64,000 nt of DNA from Pogonophryne albipinna. Its lineage: Eukaryota; Chordata; Actinopteri; Perciformes; Artedidraconidae. Made by a program: the position numbers and the translations under genes. Below are positions 25,836 through 37,118 of the stretch, one piece after another. The notes beneath the pieces were generated by a model. The model ran no database searches. It was not told the DNA's origin and worked only from the letters and a program-made list of their open reading frames with translations. Positions within the stretch are counted from its first letter, which is position 1; each line of letters begins with the position of its first letter. The stretch spans positions 27,993,735 to 28,057,734 of the forward strand of contig CM053260.1 in the NCBI GenBank assembly GCA_028583405.1, read 5' to 3'.

Positions 25836-26484
25836 CCTGTTAAGCCCCGAGCCTGTTTTTCAGGTCTCAGGCTCGAAAATGACATTCTCAGAACAAATGA
25901 CCATAACTTCACTTCTAAAAGGGTTACATTAATAATCTTTTCTCTCAAAGTAATGATAAACCTGTGAGTTGGATGTAGAAAAGTCAGAATCAATATAGAT
26001 TTTTTTAATTTGAAAGTAAATTTAGATTGAACATAGTAAAAAAATGTAAATTATAGTGTCTGTCCAAAAATAAACCATTACTTACAGTGAAAACTAACCT
26101 TGGATGATGGTAAGGTAGACTAAAAGCTTTAGGAATCCACACTATAACATATAATAAGTACCCTGTATCAAGATTGATGCAAAACAAGTGACATTTGACC
26201 TTTTTAGAGAGATTTAGCAGCAAAAAAAACACCTTTGGGGTGATTTCGGTGGATGTGGCTGGATTTGCCGTTTCTCTGGAACCCATTGGTCGATTTTGAT
26301 GATTGACATCTCTTTTGAACCGTTAGAGCCAATAGAATCGAAGGGAAAGTTCCACATACACACACGTTACCATTGAGAAGTGAAAGCTCTGCGCATGCAG
26401 TCGAAAGCTATCTACGCTATGAAATCTGCTTTAAACTGTTAAGCCCGAGAGCCCCCTGTACCAGGGGCTCTCGGGCTTAACAGT
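25836..26484. mobile_element. TTAA-flanked MITE with hairpin ends (R6)
   Basis: Flanked by TTAA (25832-25835 and 26485-26488). Left end CCTGTTAAGCCCCGAG and right-end reverse complement ACTGTTAAGCCCGAGAG are similar TIRs. The right end is a perfect 28-bp hairpin (26428-26455 with 26464-26491, 8-nt spacer) that includes the TTAA. The left end also has an 8-bp stem (CGAGCCTG/CAGGCTCG). No ORF with a domain. The same terminus reappears at 32602-32618. Confidence 0.85.
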
Positions 26485-26488
26485 TTAA

Positions 26489-27396
26489 AGCAAAATCAGA
26501 TAACCAACTAAACAAATGCAAAAAGAGACATGACAAAAAAAGAAAAGAACATTGATTTAGATTATATTAGATAGAAAAGTATTGAGCATCTCACCAATTA
26601 AATGGATATAAGAAAAAGAAAAAAGGGGACTTAATAAAAGGGGAGTGGATAAATAAAAAAATAAAAACGTGTAGCTTTCATAATTACCTGAAATATATTG
26701 TTATTTTCTATTTGATCAGCTGAAAATGACGCAGTTGATCTTTAATATTGTTGAAGTAGTCACGTTCTCCAACAGAAACTCTTTATTGGTTCCTGTGTTT
26801 TTAAATAACTCCATACAGGTCTATATGACCTCAGAAATATGCTCCGAGCTTGAATATAAATGTGAGGAGAGCTTTATTGCAAACAAACATGGCACGGCTT
26901 CATCTGAGCAGGTAATTACTTTCTCAGCTGCAGGGGAAGTTTCTGATGAAACACAGCTCGCTGTAACACTGGAGCCAAACACATTCGCTGTTATAAAAGG
27001 AACCTCTCCGTTATCCACAGTCATTCGAAATGTCGAGGATAATAGCAGGTCATAATTATCGTACGAAATGTCTCTTAACTAGTTGCTAATTGAACCCGCA
27101 TGGTGAAGGCGTGGGATCGCAGCAGACGCCTTATTTTGCAGAAACGAAAATGCTCTGATTCACACTCCTTTATGGTTATTGATGCGCTGGAATGAGAACA
27201 AACGCCTGACAACATCTTTCAGGAGAGCGCTCTGCGGGGAGCGAAAAACATATGAAATACTCTGACACACACGCTCACGTCCCGAGGCGCTTATATATCA
27301 GACACAAAGAGAAATGATTCAGCGCTGCACTCAGAATCACCTCTGATAGTCGCGAGCCATGAAATTTCAGCTTTGGCAAAGAGGCGGACACACAAC

Positions 27397-27399
<3 letters not shown>
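26489..27399. other. Unique DNA, candidate conserved element at 26870-27260
   Basis: No transposon ends. 26870-27260 is balanced in composition and non-repetitive, unlike the AT-rich decayed repeat sequence nearby. The ORF 26726-27055 (109 codons) starts in the AT-rich part and has no recognisable domain; it could include an exon but nothing supports this. Confidence 0.35.

Positions 27400-27444
<45 letters not shown>
27400..27444. repeat. (CA)n microsatellite, 45 bp
   Basis: Uninterrupted CA repeat. Confidence 0.97.
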
Positions 27445-27446
<2 letters not shown>

Positions 27447-27751
27447 CCTGCCAATTGTGGATTTGGCCGGGGAGCCGTCTCTATCTCCTGGTGCTGGTGA
27501 TTGGCTCCTGATGGTCTCAATGCCATGAAGGGACAGATGTTAAACTGTGGTCCTCTCCTCTCTTGCACAACACCTGTTTTATCTGGCCAATCCCCTGCGG
27601 TGTAATGAGGCCAATCAAATCAGAGTCGTGTTTGCATACTTATGTAAGCTGAACTAATGAACTGGGCTCTTTTCCCTGATCCACGACGAGAAGCAGGGGT
27701 TGTATTTAGATCCCGTATGTTTATGTAAGGGATAATGTGCAGCCAAGACTG
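27445..27751. other. Unique non-coding DNA
   Basis: GGCCAATCAAATCAGAG, TTTGCATACTTATG and similar AT-core motifs in non-repetitive sequence; no gene or repeat recognised. Confidence 0.4.
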
Positions 27752-27754
27752 TTA

Positions 27755-28380
27755 CGGTACATCCACACAGCAGCTTTAAACAAATCTTCCAACGCTTCCA
27801 ACGCTTCTCTGCCCATTGACTTTGAATGGGGATGACGTCACTTTGCCTCGCTTTTCGCCGAACTGCATTGTGGGGGAGCGAAGCGAAGATTTCCAGGATT
27901 TCCAGGATTTTCAGGATTCAAAAGTTGAGCAATGTTCAACTTTTGAAGCTGAGCTGGAAGCGTCAGCCAATCAAATCCCGTTTATGCAAATCTGACAGTA
28001 GAAGCGCTAGCCAATCAAATCGCGTGTAAGCTGGGAGAACCAGACCGCAGTTAATTTCCTCATATTCCAAACGAGAAATTACGGTAGCAAATCACCCGGT
28101 TCTTTATGACCAGACTATTAACGGGATACAAACCGGAGGAACCAGGCATGGAGGGAGGAGGCAGAGACAGTGGGTGAGACTGGTAGGTTTTCGCCTGTTT
28201 GGGGAGTTTATATATATTGCTCGCATAAAATCTCCGGGGTTTTTTGCTTTGTATGTCGGGGGCGGGAGATTCATGTGATTGGTTGTTGGTCGCGTTGCTC
28301 GCAAAAAATCCCCAAGCTTTCAGACACGCCCAGCTCCAAGATTTTCAAGATTTGTTTAAAGCTGCTGTGTGGACGTACCG
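27755..28380. mobile_element. PIF/Harbinger-like MITE
   Basis: A 3-bp TTA repeat flanks the element (27752-27754 and 28381-28383). The TIRs are about 36 bp with one mismatch, beginning CGGTACATCCACACAGCAGC on the left, with CGGTACGTCCACACAGC as reverse complement on the right. The TTA target is characteristic of PIF/Harbinger. The interior has short tandem motifs (TTCCAACGC twice, GATTTCCAG twice) and no transposase. Confidence 0.85.
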
Positions 28381-28486
28381 TTAGACATGAAAAAAGCACA
28401 CTGGTAAACCAACGTAGACTCACAATATACATTTAAAAATGATCGTATTGCTAAAGCTGAGAAAAAAATTGTCCCTTCCACTACGT

Positions 28487-28562
28487 ACCAACGGCTGGAG
28501 CCCATACCAACGGCTGGAGCCCATACCAACGGCTGGAGCCCATACCAACGGCTGGAGCCCAT
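28487..28562. repeat. 19-bp minisatellite, four exact units
   Basis: Unit ACCAACGGCTGGAGCCCAT repeated four times without a mismatch. Confidence 0.95.
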
Positions 28563-28922
28563 ACCGTGTTCTTGTTTACTTCATATCTGTCTTCTTCTGC
28601 TGTTCCCTTTAGTGTTTACTTCCTGTCTGTGTTATTGATAGGGGTGTAACGGTACACGTACCCGTACCGAAATTATTCGGTACGGGCCCTTCGGTTCGGT
28701 ACACGTGTGTACCGAAGTGTACCGAACGAATATAACGTTAAACGTAAAAAATTGAGAACGTGAACAACTTCTTGGAAGTAATCTCAGGTGCTGCGTCGCA
28801 GCATTCAGAGTAATTTGCTCCCATTGTGTTCAACGCGTCATAGAGCGAGCAAGTCATTTCATTGGACGAGCTGGTCAGAGGGATGCGTTCAAATGTGGTC
28901 AGTAATTTGAGGAACTGTCGAA

Positions 28923-29411
28923 ATGGCAAACGCAGATAAAGTTGAGCTCGAAAATCCTCCAGCATCATTGATGTCTCCGGTTTGGGAACATTTTGGTTTC
29001 GCAGTTACGTACAAGGATGACGGACAAAGACAGGTGGACCGAACCAAAGCTGTTTGTCGGCATTGTTCAACTAAAATTGGTTACGCGGCTGGCAATACAT
29101 CAAACTTGCACACTCATTTGAAAAGGCATCACCCGAACGTGAATATCACCGGTACCAAAAGAAAAAAGACTGAAGTGCAAACCCAACCCCCACTAGCATT
29201 TAAGCCTCCACCACTCGCAAAAAGTTCAGACCGAGCCAAAGCTATTACAAACGCCAAATATCCTTATGTTGCCATGTTAGCAAAGCGCTACCTGGCTGTA
29301 TCTGCTACCTCTGTCCCTAGCGAGGGTGTGTTCTCCACAGCAGGAGACATTGTTAGTGCCAGCAGATCTGCCCTTTCAGCAAGCAATGTGGACAAGTTCA
29401 TTTTTCTTTAA
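28923..29411 (+). CDS. BED finger fused to hAT dimerisation segment (162 aa)
   Basis: An intact frame lies inside an internally deleted hAT. Residues 21-72 are a BED zinc finger (C45-x2-C48, H65-x4-H70; WEHFGFAVTY before it). Residues 73-110 are a basic linker (TKRKKTE). Residues 112-162 match the hAT C-terminal dimerisation region (YPYVAMLAKRYLAVSATSVP, then EGVFSTAGDIVSASRSALS). The roughly 400 residues that should lie between, with the RNase-H-like DDE core, are missing. It cannot transpose by itself. If expressed, it could bind the element ends and dimerise, as known internally deleted repressor transposases do. Expression is unproven. Confidence 0.85.
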   Translation: MANADKVELENPPASLMSPVWEHFGFAVTYKDDGQRQVDRTKAVCRHCSTKIGYAAGNTSNLHTHLKRHHPNVNITGTKRKKTEVQTQPPLAFKPPPLAKSSDRAKAITNAKYPYVAMLAKRYLAVSATSVPSEGVFSTAGDIVSASRSALSASNVDKFIFL

Positions 29412-29465
29412 AACAACATGAAAATACAATGACAAGCAAGTCCTAATGTCAAACTGGCTGCTTAG

Positions 29466-29771
29466 GTACTAGTACAGTACAGTTCAAATACAGATTATTT
29501 CAGTTCATCGAAAAGCTGCACCTTAATGTTTATTTTATTATATTTTGTATTTATTTGAGTGAATATTCATAGTTTAATAATAATTAAAAACCCAAAACTA
29601 ATAGTTTATGTTTTGTGAGTACTAGTACAGTAAAGTTCAAATACAGATTATTTCAGTTCATCGAAATGCTGCATCTTAATGTTTATTTTATTATATTTTG
29701 TATTTATTTGAGTGAATACATTATTCACAGTTTAATAATAATTTTTAAAAAATATGTTATGTTTTGTGATA
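29466..29771. repeat. 153-bp tandem duplication within hAT copy 2
   Basis: GTACTAGTACAGTACAGTTC at 29466 and a near copy at 29619 begin two units with the same AT-rich continuation. Copy 1 has a single unit. Confidence 0.85.
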
Positions 29772-29876
29772 ATTTTTTCTGCTGTACCGAAAACGTACCG
29801 AACCGAACCGTGACCTAAAAACCGAGGTACGTACCGAACCGAAATGTTTGTGAACCGTTACACCCCTAGTTATTGA

Positions 29877-30865
<989 letters not shown>

Positions 30866-30982
30866 TGAGTCTGTGGTATATCTAAGCTGGAGTTCAAGAT
30901 AAGCTTCCTTTAAACAGTGTGAGATCGACAGAGCTGCAGGCCGCCAGCTACAATTAGGAACACCCACCCTCTAAGGAAACAC

Positions 30983-31095
<113 letters not shown>

Positions 31096-31167
31096 CTACC
31101 TGACTTGTTACTCCACTTTATTCGACAGCTTTAGTTAGTTACTTTGAAGATTTTGTGTACTTCTAAC

Positions 31168-32695
31168 TAGGGCTGAACGATATACCGTGTCATGGCGATA
31201 ACCGCGGTATGCGCATGCGCGGTATTCACACCGCAGGGACGTGCGGTTTTATTCATTTTTTTTTTAAATGCTAACGCACTTTAGCACAGAATTCAAAAAT
31301 AAAGATACCCTTATTACTTATCGAAACTGCACATACAATATATCCGATTAAAGCTGAGACTCCACAGATTATTTAAGTATAGTATCTAAGCGATCCGATC
31401 TCGCAACAGGGAAAGCAAACACAGACATCACAACACGTACCTTTTACGGAGCTTTTACTGGAGATCGTCTCACCGTAGCTGTCAATCTGATCAAAAGACG
31501 TGTTCAATGGCATTAAAACGAGAAAGAAAAAACGCGGCCGAATCGGTTGATCCATAGGTTGATAATGTATCTGTGGCTTTGAAGCAATTGTTTATAATCC
31601 ATAATTCCATTTTTATGTAAAAATCGGAGCACAAAAGTTAGCTGCTAATGGTAGCCACCAGAGTGTATGCAGCTTCCGGTTTTAGCTACGCGTCACTCTC
31701 ACTCCTTATTTGTTTATGTGTTGGTGTGTGTAGAACTTCCCCTGCATGCACAGCAAACTACCAATCACAATCATTCTTGATCAGATCACAGCAGGCCCCG
31801 CCCCGCTAGTTTGCAGACCATCAAAACACTGGTAAAAAATGAGCGAGGCACAGGAGGACAATACCGGAGAGAATGAAGATTTACTTCCAAGAAGCTTCCT
31901 ATAGTTTAATGGGTCGTAACAAATACGTTTAATCTCTTGGATCCCTTACCACTCTTCTTCATTCACAGATGAACCCCCTTATTTGAGGGTAAGCAACATG
32001 CCAAGACCGGAAGCAGCAGCCACTCTGGTGGCTACCATTAGCAGCTAACTTTTGCTCTGCGATATTTACATAAAAATGGAATTATGGATTATAAATTAAA
32101 TCATTTTTTTATACAGAGACGTTAAAAACCTATGGATTAACCGATTCAGCCGCGTTTTTTCTTTCTCGTTTTAATGCCATTGAACACGTCTTTTGATCAG
32201 ATTGACAGCTACGGTGAGACATCTCCCCTAGAAGCTACGTAAAGGTACGTGTTGTGATGTCTGTATTTGCTTCCCCTGTCCGAGTTCAGATCACTCAGTG
32301 ATGATACTATATACCTAAATAATCTGTGGAACCTCAGCTTTAATCGGATATCTTGTATGTGCAGCTACGATAAGTAATAAGGGTACTTTTATCTTCTGTG
32401 CCAAAGTGCGTTAGCATTTTTCGCTCAGGGGTAATTTAGATGCTTCTTATGAGACTTGTGTTTTGTTTTGGTAAAAATGGTTTGTATCGTCAGTTAGCTG
32501 AGATTATTTCCGTTAATCTGGTATAACACATTAATAGGTTCTTAAATATTACGATCCCCTGAGACACTGTCGTGAAAAAAAAAGTAAAGTACCCGCGTGG
32601 ACTTTGGGGCTTAACAGGTTAAAAAAACCGCAATATATACCGCAGGGGGGGGAAAAAATCGCGATGTCAGTTTTTTTCAATACCGTGCAGCCCTA
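31168..32695. mobile_element. hAT MITE containing a TTAA element
   Basis: Perfect 8-bp duplication CTTCTAAC (31160-31167 and 32696-32703). Ends are TAGGGCTGAACGATAT and, as reverse complement, TAGGGCTGCACGGTAT. Removing 31268-32618 leaves a MITE of about 177 bp rich in ACCGCGGTAT-like motifs. Confidence 0.93.
31268..32618. mobile_element. TTAA-flanked foldback element inside the hAT MITE
   Basis: TTAA lies on both sides (31264-31267, 32619-32622). Two inverted arms of about 411 bp (31268-31679 and 32007-32417) are separated by a 327-bp centre. The right end (32602-32618) reads, as reverse complement, CCTGTTAAGCCCC, the same terminus as the R6 element at 25836. The left end lacks that terminus, so about 200 bp present on the right have no partner on the left. 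No coding domain. Confidence 0.75.
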
Positions 32696-32837
32696 CTTCT
32701 AACCCATAACCAACTTGTCTTTTAACTAACATTAAGTAACCATTTTAATACAGGATACTACTTATATTTAGAACAGTTTTTATCATTTTATATGGTGGTC
32801 ATGTGTCCCTTCTGTTATCTTTCCTCACGCCACTTCA

Positions 32838-32935
32838 AGTGAGGCAAGGCAAGGCAAGTTTATTTATGTAGCACCTTTCAACACAAGGCAATTTAAAGTG
32901 CTTTACAAAAATGAAAGACATTCAGAGCCATATTA
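32838..32935 (-). repeat. LINE 3'-end fragment
   Basis: GGCAAGGCAAGTTTATTTAT then CAATTTAAAGTGCTTTACA is a common fish LINE tail in reverse orientation, also found at 52905-52970. Confidence 0.55.
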
Positions 32936-33119
32936 TAAAATGGCTAAAATGGTGATGTCACGGGTTAGGGATAAAGGGTTAAGGCATCAAGTAGTTACCA
33001 ATGAGGGAAAGTAGGGCGGGTCAGTGCTTCGCCATAGTAGGAACAAAATTAAGACCAGTAAGGTCTGATGATTTGACCAAATGTTACAGGCAGAGTGTGT
33101 CTTCGGAATGATGGCTGTT

Positions 33120-33525
33120 TGTTTTCAGGACAATGTTCTATCTGAAGAAATTGGGTTTTCGGGCCAATGGGACTTTAATGGAACTTCACAACAATGGGTC
33201 ATTTCGAGCGCCTCTCCTTTGGAATCGTCTTCCATTTCCGATCCGCAAAGCTATTTCCGTTGACTCCTTTAAAAGCAAACCCATCTCTTCGCATCTGTCT
33301 TCCTTGTAAACTAATTTCCATCACCTAGTTTCCGTTCAACATTACCATCACTTCAGTCACATGCTTTTATCACATGGCAATACGTATGTTGATGTATAAT
33401 GTTGTATAATGTTTTTATAATTGTTATGCTATGACATTTGTATTTTGTTTTTGTCTTTGCTTTTGTTTGCTTTGCCCTTTGAGGCATTTCTTGTGATTTG
33501 GGGCTATAATACATTTTGATCTCCT
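33120..33525 (+). pseudogene. LINE reverse-transcriptase tail
   Basis: One frame encodes NGSFRAPLLWNRLPFPIRKA and then SVDSFKSKPISSHL before a stop near 33310, the conserved extreme C-terminus of fish non-LTR polymerases (WN.LP...R...S...FK..L). The 3' UTR ends with GAGGCATTTCTTGTGATTTG, GGGCTATAATA. Severely 5'-truncated. Confidence 0.7.
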
Positions 33526-33529
33526 ATCT

Positions 33530-35158
33530 ATTTTATTATTGCCAGAAACAGACATCAGCATGTTGGGGTTGAAGCTCGCCTCCTGTATAAGTTGGAAGAA
33601 ATACTTTTATCTTTCTAGTTGGGAACATTTAATTAGACCACCACTTCATATGAGGCCCACACATCCATGCCCACCCACTCTAATTCACACACCATTAACA
33701 TACTTACATTATACACAATAACACAAACAGGCTATTTTCTTTTGCTCCAAGTCTGATGACTAACATCCTCCCTCCTTTTCTTCGGTCTGTAAAGTTTCCT
33801 TTTGGGAAAGAAGCGAGGCCCAAGATTATAGTCATTGGAGGCTCGTCTTTATCTCTGTTTTAAAAAGAAAGGCAACGGGAGGAGGAGGGAGACACGGCAG
33901 AGAGAAGGAGCAGAGGCGGCTAATAATTGCAGCTGGCTTGTTTTAATTGTGCCCGGAGTCCCCGGTGTTTGCGGGGGCCAAAAGAGGGACTGAGGCGCTG
34001 TTGTGTTGATCAGCATGCTCTATTCTGCTCCGCACAATAACACACATAAACATTAAGCCTCCATGATTCACACACACGGCGTTTCTCGACAGCAGCCAAG
34101 CTGTCACCAATCACAATAACAGTGACCATTATGTGCAGCTGTACCGCTTCCCCCCCTGCGTCGCTCATTTCCATTAAGTGTGTGTGTACAGGATGTTTAA
34201 GAGTGTGTGTGAAAGTGTGCATTCTTTGAGTCTTCAGAACACGCCGTCCAAAGGCGCGCCTGCCAAGTGAAGGTCAGCGGCCAACCACTGACTGCAGAGT
34301 AAAGCTTTCATTTGATTAAGCTAATGTACATAAAGAAGAAGAAACTGGCCTCCGGGATTTGAAATCTTGGACCGTTTTTTCACCGATCGTCCCGGTGTGT
34401 GTCTGAAGTTGTCAAAGGTTCTGCTGGAAATGGCAATCAACCTGTTGGAGAAAATCTGCACCATCTTAAATCATGAACAAAAACGTTCTTCTTGAAATTC
34501 CCTCGCCGTACCGTCTTTTGTTTGATGTGTTCACGAGAGAGCAAGTGTGTGTGTGTAAGAAATTGAAAAAGAGAGTGTGTGGTTGCAAGAGTTATTATTC
34601 GGATAATGAGTCCATCTGGGACAATATGAGACAGTTCACTTCCCCTGTGGTTGTCTCCAGCATTCAGGGAGAGGACATTTTTCCAGAGGATGTGTAGCCC
34701 TCGTTAGCATGTCGGCTAACGGATGCAGCCGCCACACAGAGCTCCCAATCAAGATCACCGAAAAGTGTGTGTCTTCAGGAGTTTCTTCTTTATCTACGAG
34801 GCCGCTCAGAACATTTAGAGGGTTTTATTGTCATCGTGAGCGGTGATGAAAACAGGAAGTGACAAATCCTGCTTTTCTGTGAAAGGCTTATGGTTCCAAA
34901 AATAGCAACTTTACAAAATATCGCCTTTGTGTTTACTGAGGAGCTCAAATCAGGTTATATTATCCCGTTATTTTATTAAGTACACATAGAAATGTTTCTG
35001 GTGGATTCTGTCAATCACATTGATGAAGTTTTACCCAACTGTGTTACTTTCTTTTCATCTGTGATTGTCAAATTCTTGAGGGACTTTCTGTAAATCCATC
35101 ACTTCTTTCCTTTGAATGGCTTGATTGAGAATCAAAAGGCCCAGCTTGAAACACAATG
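33530..35158. other. Unique DNA, candidate conserved element at 33890-34260
   Basis: No transposon. 33890-34260 (GGCTAATAATTGCAGCTGGC, then TTTTAATTGTGCCCGG) is GC-balanced and non-repetitive, with homeodomain-type TAAT cores. It could be a conserved regulatory element. The ORFs at 34010-34222 and 34473-34697 have no recognisable domain. Confidence 0.4.
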
Positions 35159-36282
35159 CAGTGGCGGCCGGCCCATAGGGGCGCTAGGGTCGCCGCCCCA
35201 CCTCTTCCCACATACAAAAAAAAAAAGAAATTAAATAAATTTAAAAAAAAATGTTTTTTTTAATTTTTTTAAATATATATATTTTATATTATTTTTAATG
35301 AACAAGGTAAATATCATACAATTGGTATCAGTAAAATGTATAATCTACAATAAAATCTCGTTTAAAATTGTGTTACGATGTCTAAAGTTACTGATAAGTC
35401 ACATGTTTCCTGCCTGGCCTTGCCCATGGCATTAGTTTATCATTACCGGGCGGAGCCCCCGAGCCAAACAGCAGCAACCAGCACGTTGCAAAAGTCTCAA
35501 TAGTAAACTGTGCCGCCGAAACATAATTTCAGCCAATCAGCGCCGTCAAATATTTTGGTCACGAGAGCGCTCACGTTGCTTACGTGCGTTGACGTGAGTT
35601 GTTTTTTAGACTCGTGAGTGACCAAGGTGACGTTGGATGAGAATGGCTTCGTGTGCAGGTGGAGTCGCCGGACCTCGGTCCGCACCCAATTCCGTGCAAG
35701 AGCTACTCTCCAATCCTTTCGAAAGGAGACGTTTGGGAGATAAATTGATACTTAAAGACCTTGGACCGGACCAACCCGATTTGTATATATCGCAGCAAGC
35801 TCGTGAAAAAGACAAAACGTATCAACGAGGCTTCTCACGTAGCTGGTACACCAGAAAGGCATGGCTAGCTGGATGCAAACAGGTAAATGCTATCTTTTGT
35901 TTCCCATGCTTGCTCTTCAAACAGCCGGGGACAGATACGATCTGTTCAGAAACTAGACAAAAGTTAAACAAGTACAAACCACAGACTGTCTGTGTCATGG
36001 AGAATACAGTCGCTGGTTTATTTATGTCTGTATAGGCCGTTGTTGTGAGTGTGGACGGTCGGAGCATATATAACGTTAGCTTAGCCAAGCTCCATTCAGA
36101 AAACAAGCATTCTAAAAGGTTTTTCGCCTGCCGTCTGTCTGCAGACTTGTCAAAGCATTAATTCATGGTTTTTACTAACCGGTATCAGTATGTTGTTACG
36201 TCGGCATCATTTAGAAACGTGTATTACAATTTAATCACGGTCAAATATGTTCATCTTGTTGTAGTTGTAGCCCCCTTGCCAG
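35159..36282 (+). mobile_element. hAT element with TTF-finger remnant, copy 2 (right end lost)
   Basis: Begins CAGTGGCGGCCGGCCCATAG like copy 1 (6800) and stays colinear to about 36282, where the copy-1 sequence TAGCTCCCGAGCCAGCGCG is replaced by other repeat sequence. The last about 280 bp and the right TIR are missing. No duplication can be assigned. Confidence 0.85.
35637..36035 (+). CDS. TTF-type zinc-finger fragment of hAT transposase (132 aa)
   Basis: Open frame through the TTF-type finger: W70 and W77 (RSWYTRKAWLAGC) followed by F87-C88-F89-P90-C91 (AIFCFPCLLF). The upstream stretch LLSNPFERRRLGDKLILKDL is in frame, unlike copy 1. The frame continues only about 40 codons after the finger and has no catalytic domain. 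The ATG used is simply the first in frame. A relic of an internally deleted hAT transposase, not a host gene. Confidence 0.7.
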   Translation: MRMASCAGGVAGPRSAPNSVQELLSNPFERRRLGDKLILKDLGPDQPDLYISQQAREKDKTYQRGFSRSWYTRKAWLAGCKQVNAIFCFPCLLFKQPGTDTICSETRQKLNKYKPQTVCVMENTVAGLFMSV

Positions 36283-37118
36283 CGATTCTCTCTCTAGTTT
36301 AGCATACTCAGCCCAAAATCACATTGGTTTCTCATACAGTATCTCTGTAAAGTATGTGTATTCACTCTGTCCGAAACGGCTTGTTGGAGCTCCTGGCCCC
36401 CCCCCCCCCCCCTCCCTGTGAGCCCAGTGCGCTCTGATTGGTCGGGACGTTGAGAGGCTCGTTGCTGCGAGGAGCAGACAGGCTTCCGGGTCGGCGATAC
36501 AGCGAGAACAAGCGAAACTCATCCTGAGCACACACACACTCACACTCACAGCCGAAGTAAAAACAATAAGTGTGGCTTGATATTGAGTAAGAAAAAGGTT
36601 TCTAAAGCTGTGAGCATGGGTCTGCAGAGAGCATTTCTCCGCCATCCCAACGTAGTAGCCTGAAAAACGTTTACCCATTTAAACAGTCGTGGTAGATACC
36701 TTGTTTGTTTTAAACATCATAAATACACAAACAACAATGAATACTTCCAGGTTGTGTACCTGAATCTCCCGCTGGTCCAAACAAAGTAGGAACAGCATCG
36801 TTCTTCAGTGCCCTACGCTGTACATATCCGGCATGAATCGCTGAAAGGTTTGGGAAGCTTTGTTTCGTGAAAGGCTGGCAGAGGGTGTGGCCTCTGGGTG
36901 TTCCCACGTCAGAGTACCCAGGAAGCAAACAATGGAAAATGAGAAATGTCCAAAGAGGCGTTCTGGGGAGGTCTTTTCTGTGTTAGAGTTTTACTCCCTA
37001 CATGGTGTACTTTGAGGGTTTGTGACTCTGCAGACCGTTTACATGCATAACAACCTTCATAACACAAGGGGACGGGTAATAACCGGAAAAGCACGACATG
37101 GGACCTTTCAAAGAACCG
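36283..37118 (-). mobile_element. THAP-bearing DNA transposon remnant
   Basis: On the minus strand it begins near GGTCCCATGTCGTGC (about 37105) and contains GTAAACGGTCTGCAGA, shared with R5 MITE ends, then a THAP-domain remnant (36710-36928). It ends in sequence (CCGACCAATCAGAGCGCACT, then GAAACCAATGTGA) that recurs at 43075-43210. TTAA-target Kolobok elements and P elements both use THAP transposases; TTAA borders here are degraded, so the superfamily is open. Confidence 0.55.
36710..36928 (-). pseudogene. THAP zinc-finger remnant
   Basis: The 72-codon frame contains CQPFTKQSF, HAGYVQRRALKNDAVPTLFG. The final AVPTLF block is the signature of THAP domains and the preceding C..(H)FT..F spacing also fits, but the histidine after the cysteine is lost, so zinc binding would fail. 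The upstream cysteine pair is not visible in frame. Likely the N-terminus of a dead transposase. Confidence 0.65.

Larger units (their letters stand above)
28639..29868 (+). mobile_element. BED-finger hAT element, copy 2
   Basis: 8-bp duplication GTTATTGA (28631-28638 and 29869-29876) and TAGGGGTGTAACGG ends identical to copy 1 at 23367. It has an intact 162-codon ORF. It is longer than copy 1 mainly because of a 153-bp tandem duplication in the 3' untranslated part (units starting 29466 and 29619). Very few differences from copy 1, so both look recent. Confidence 0.95.

Noticed and set aside
23667..29411. Host ZBED genes
   Set aside because: Both ORFs lie exactly between hAT ends with 8-bp duplications and lack the catalytic core; they are transposon derivatives, not shown to be domesticated.
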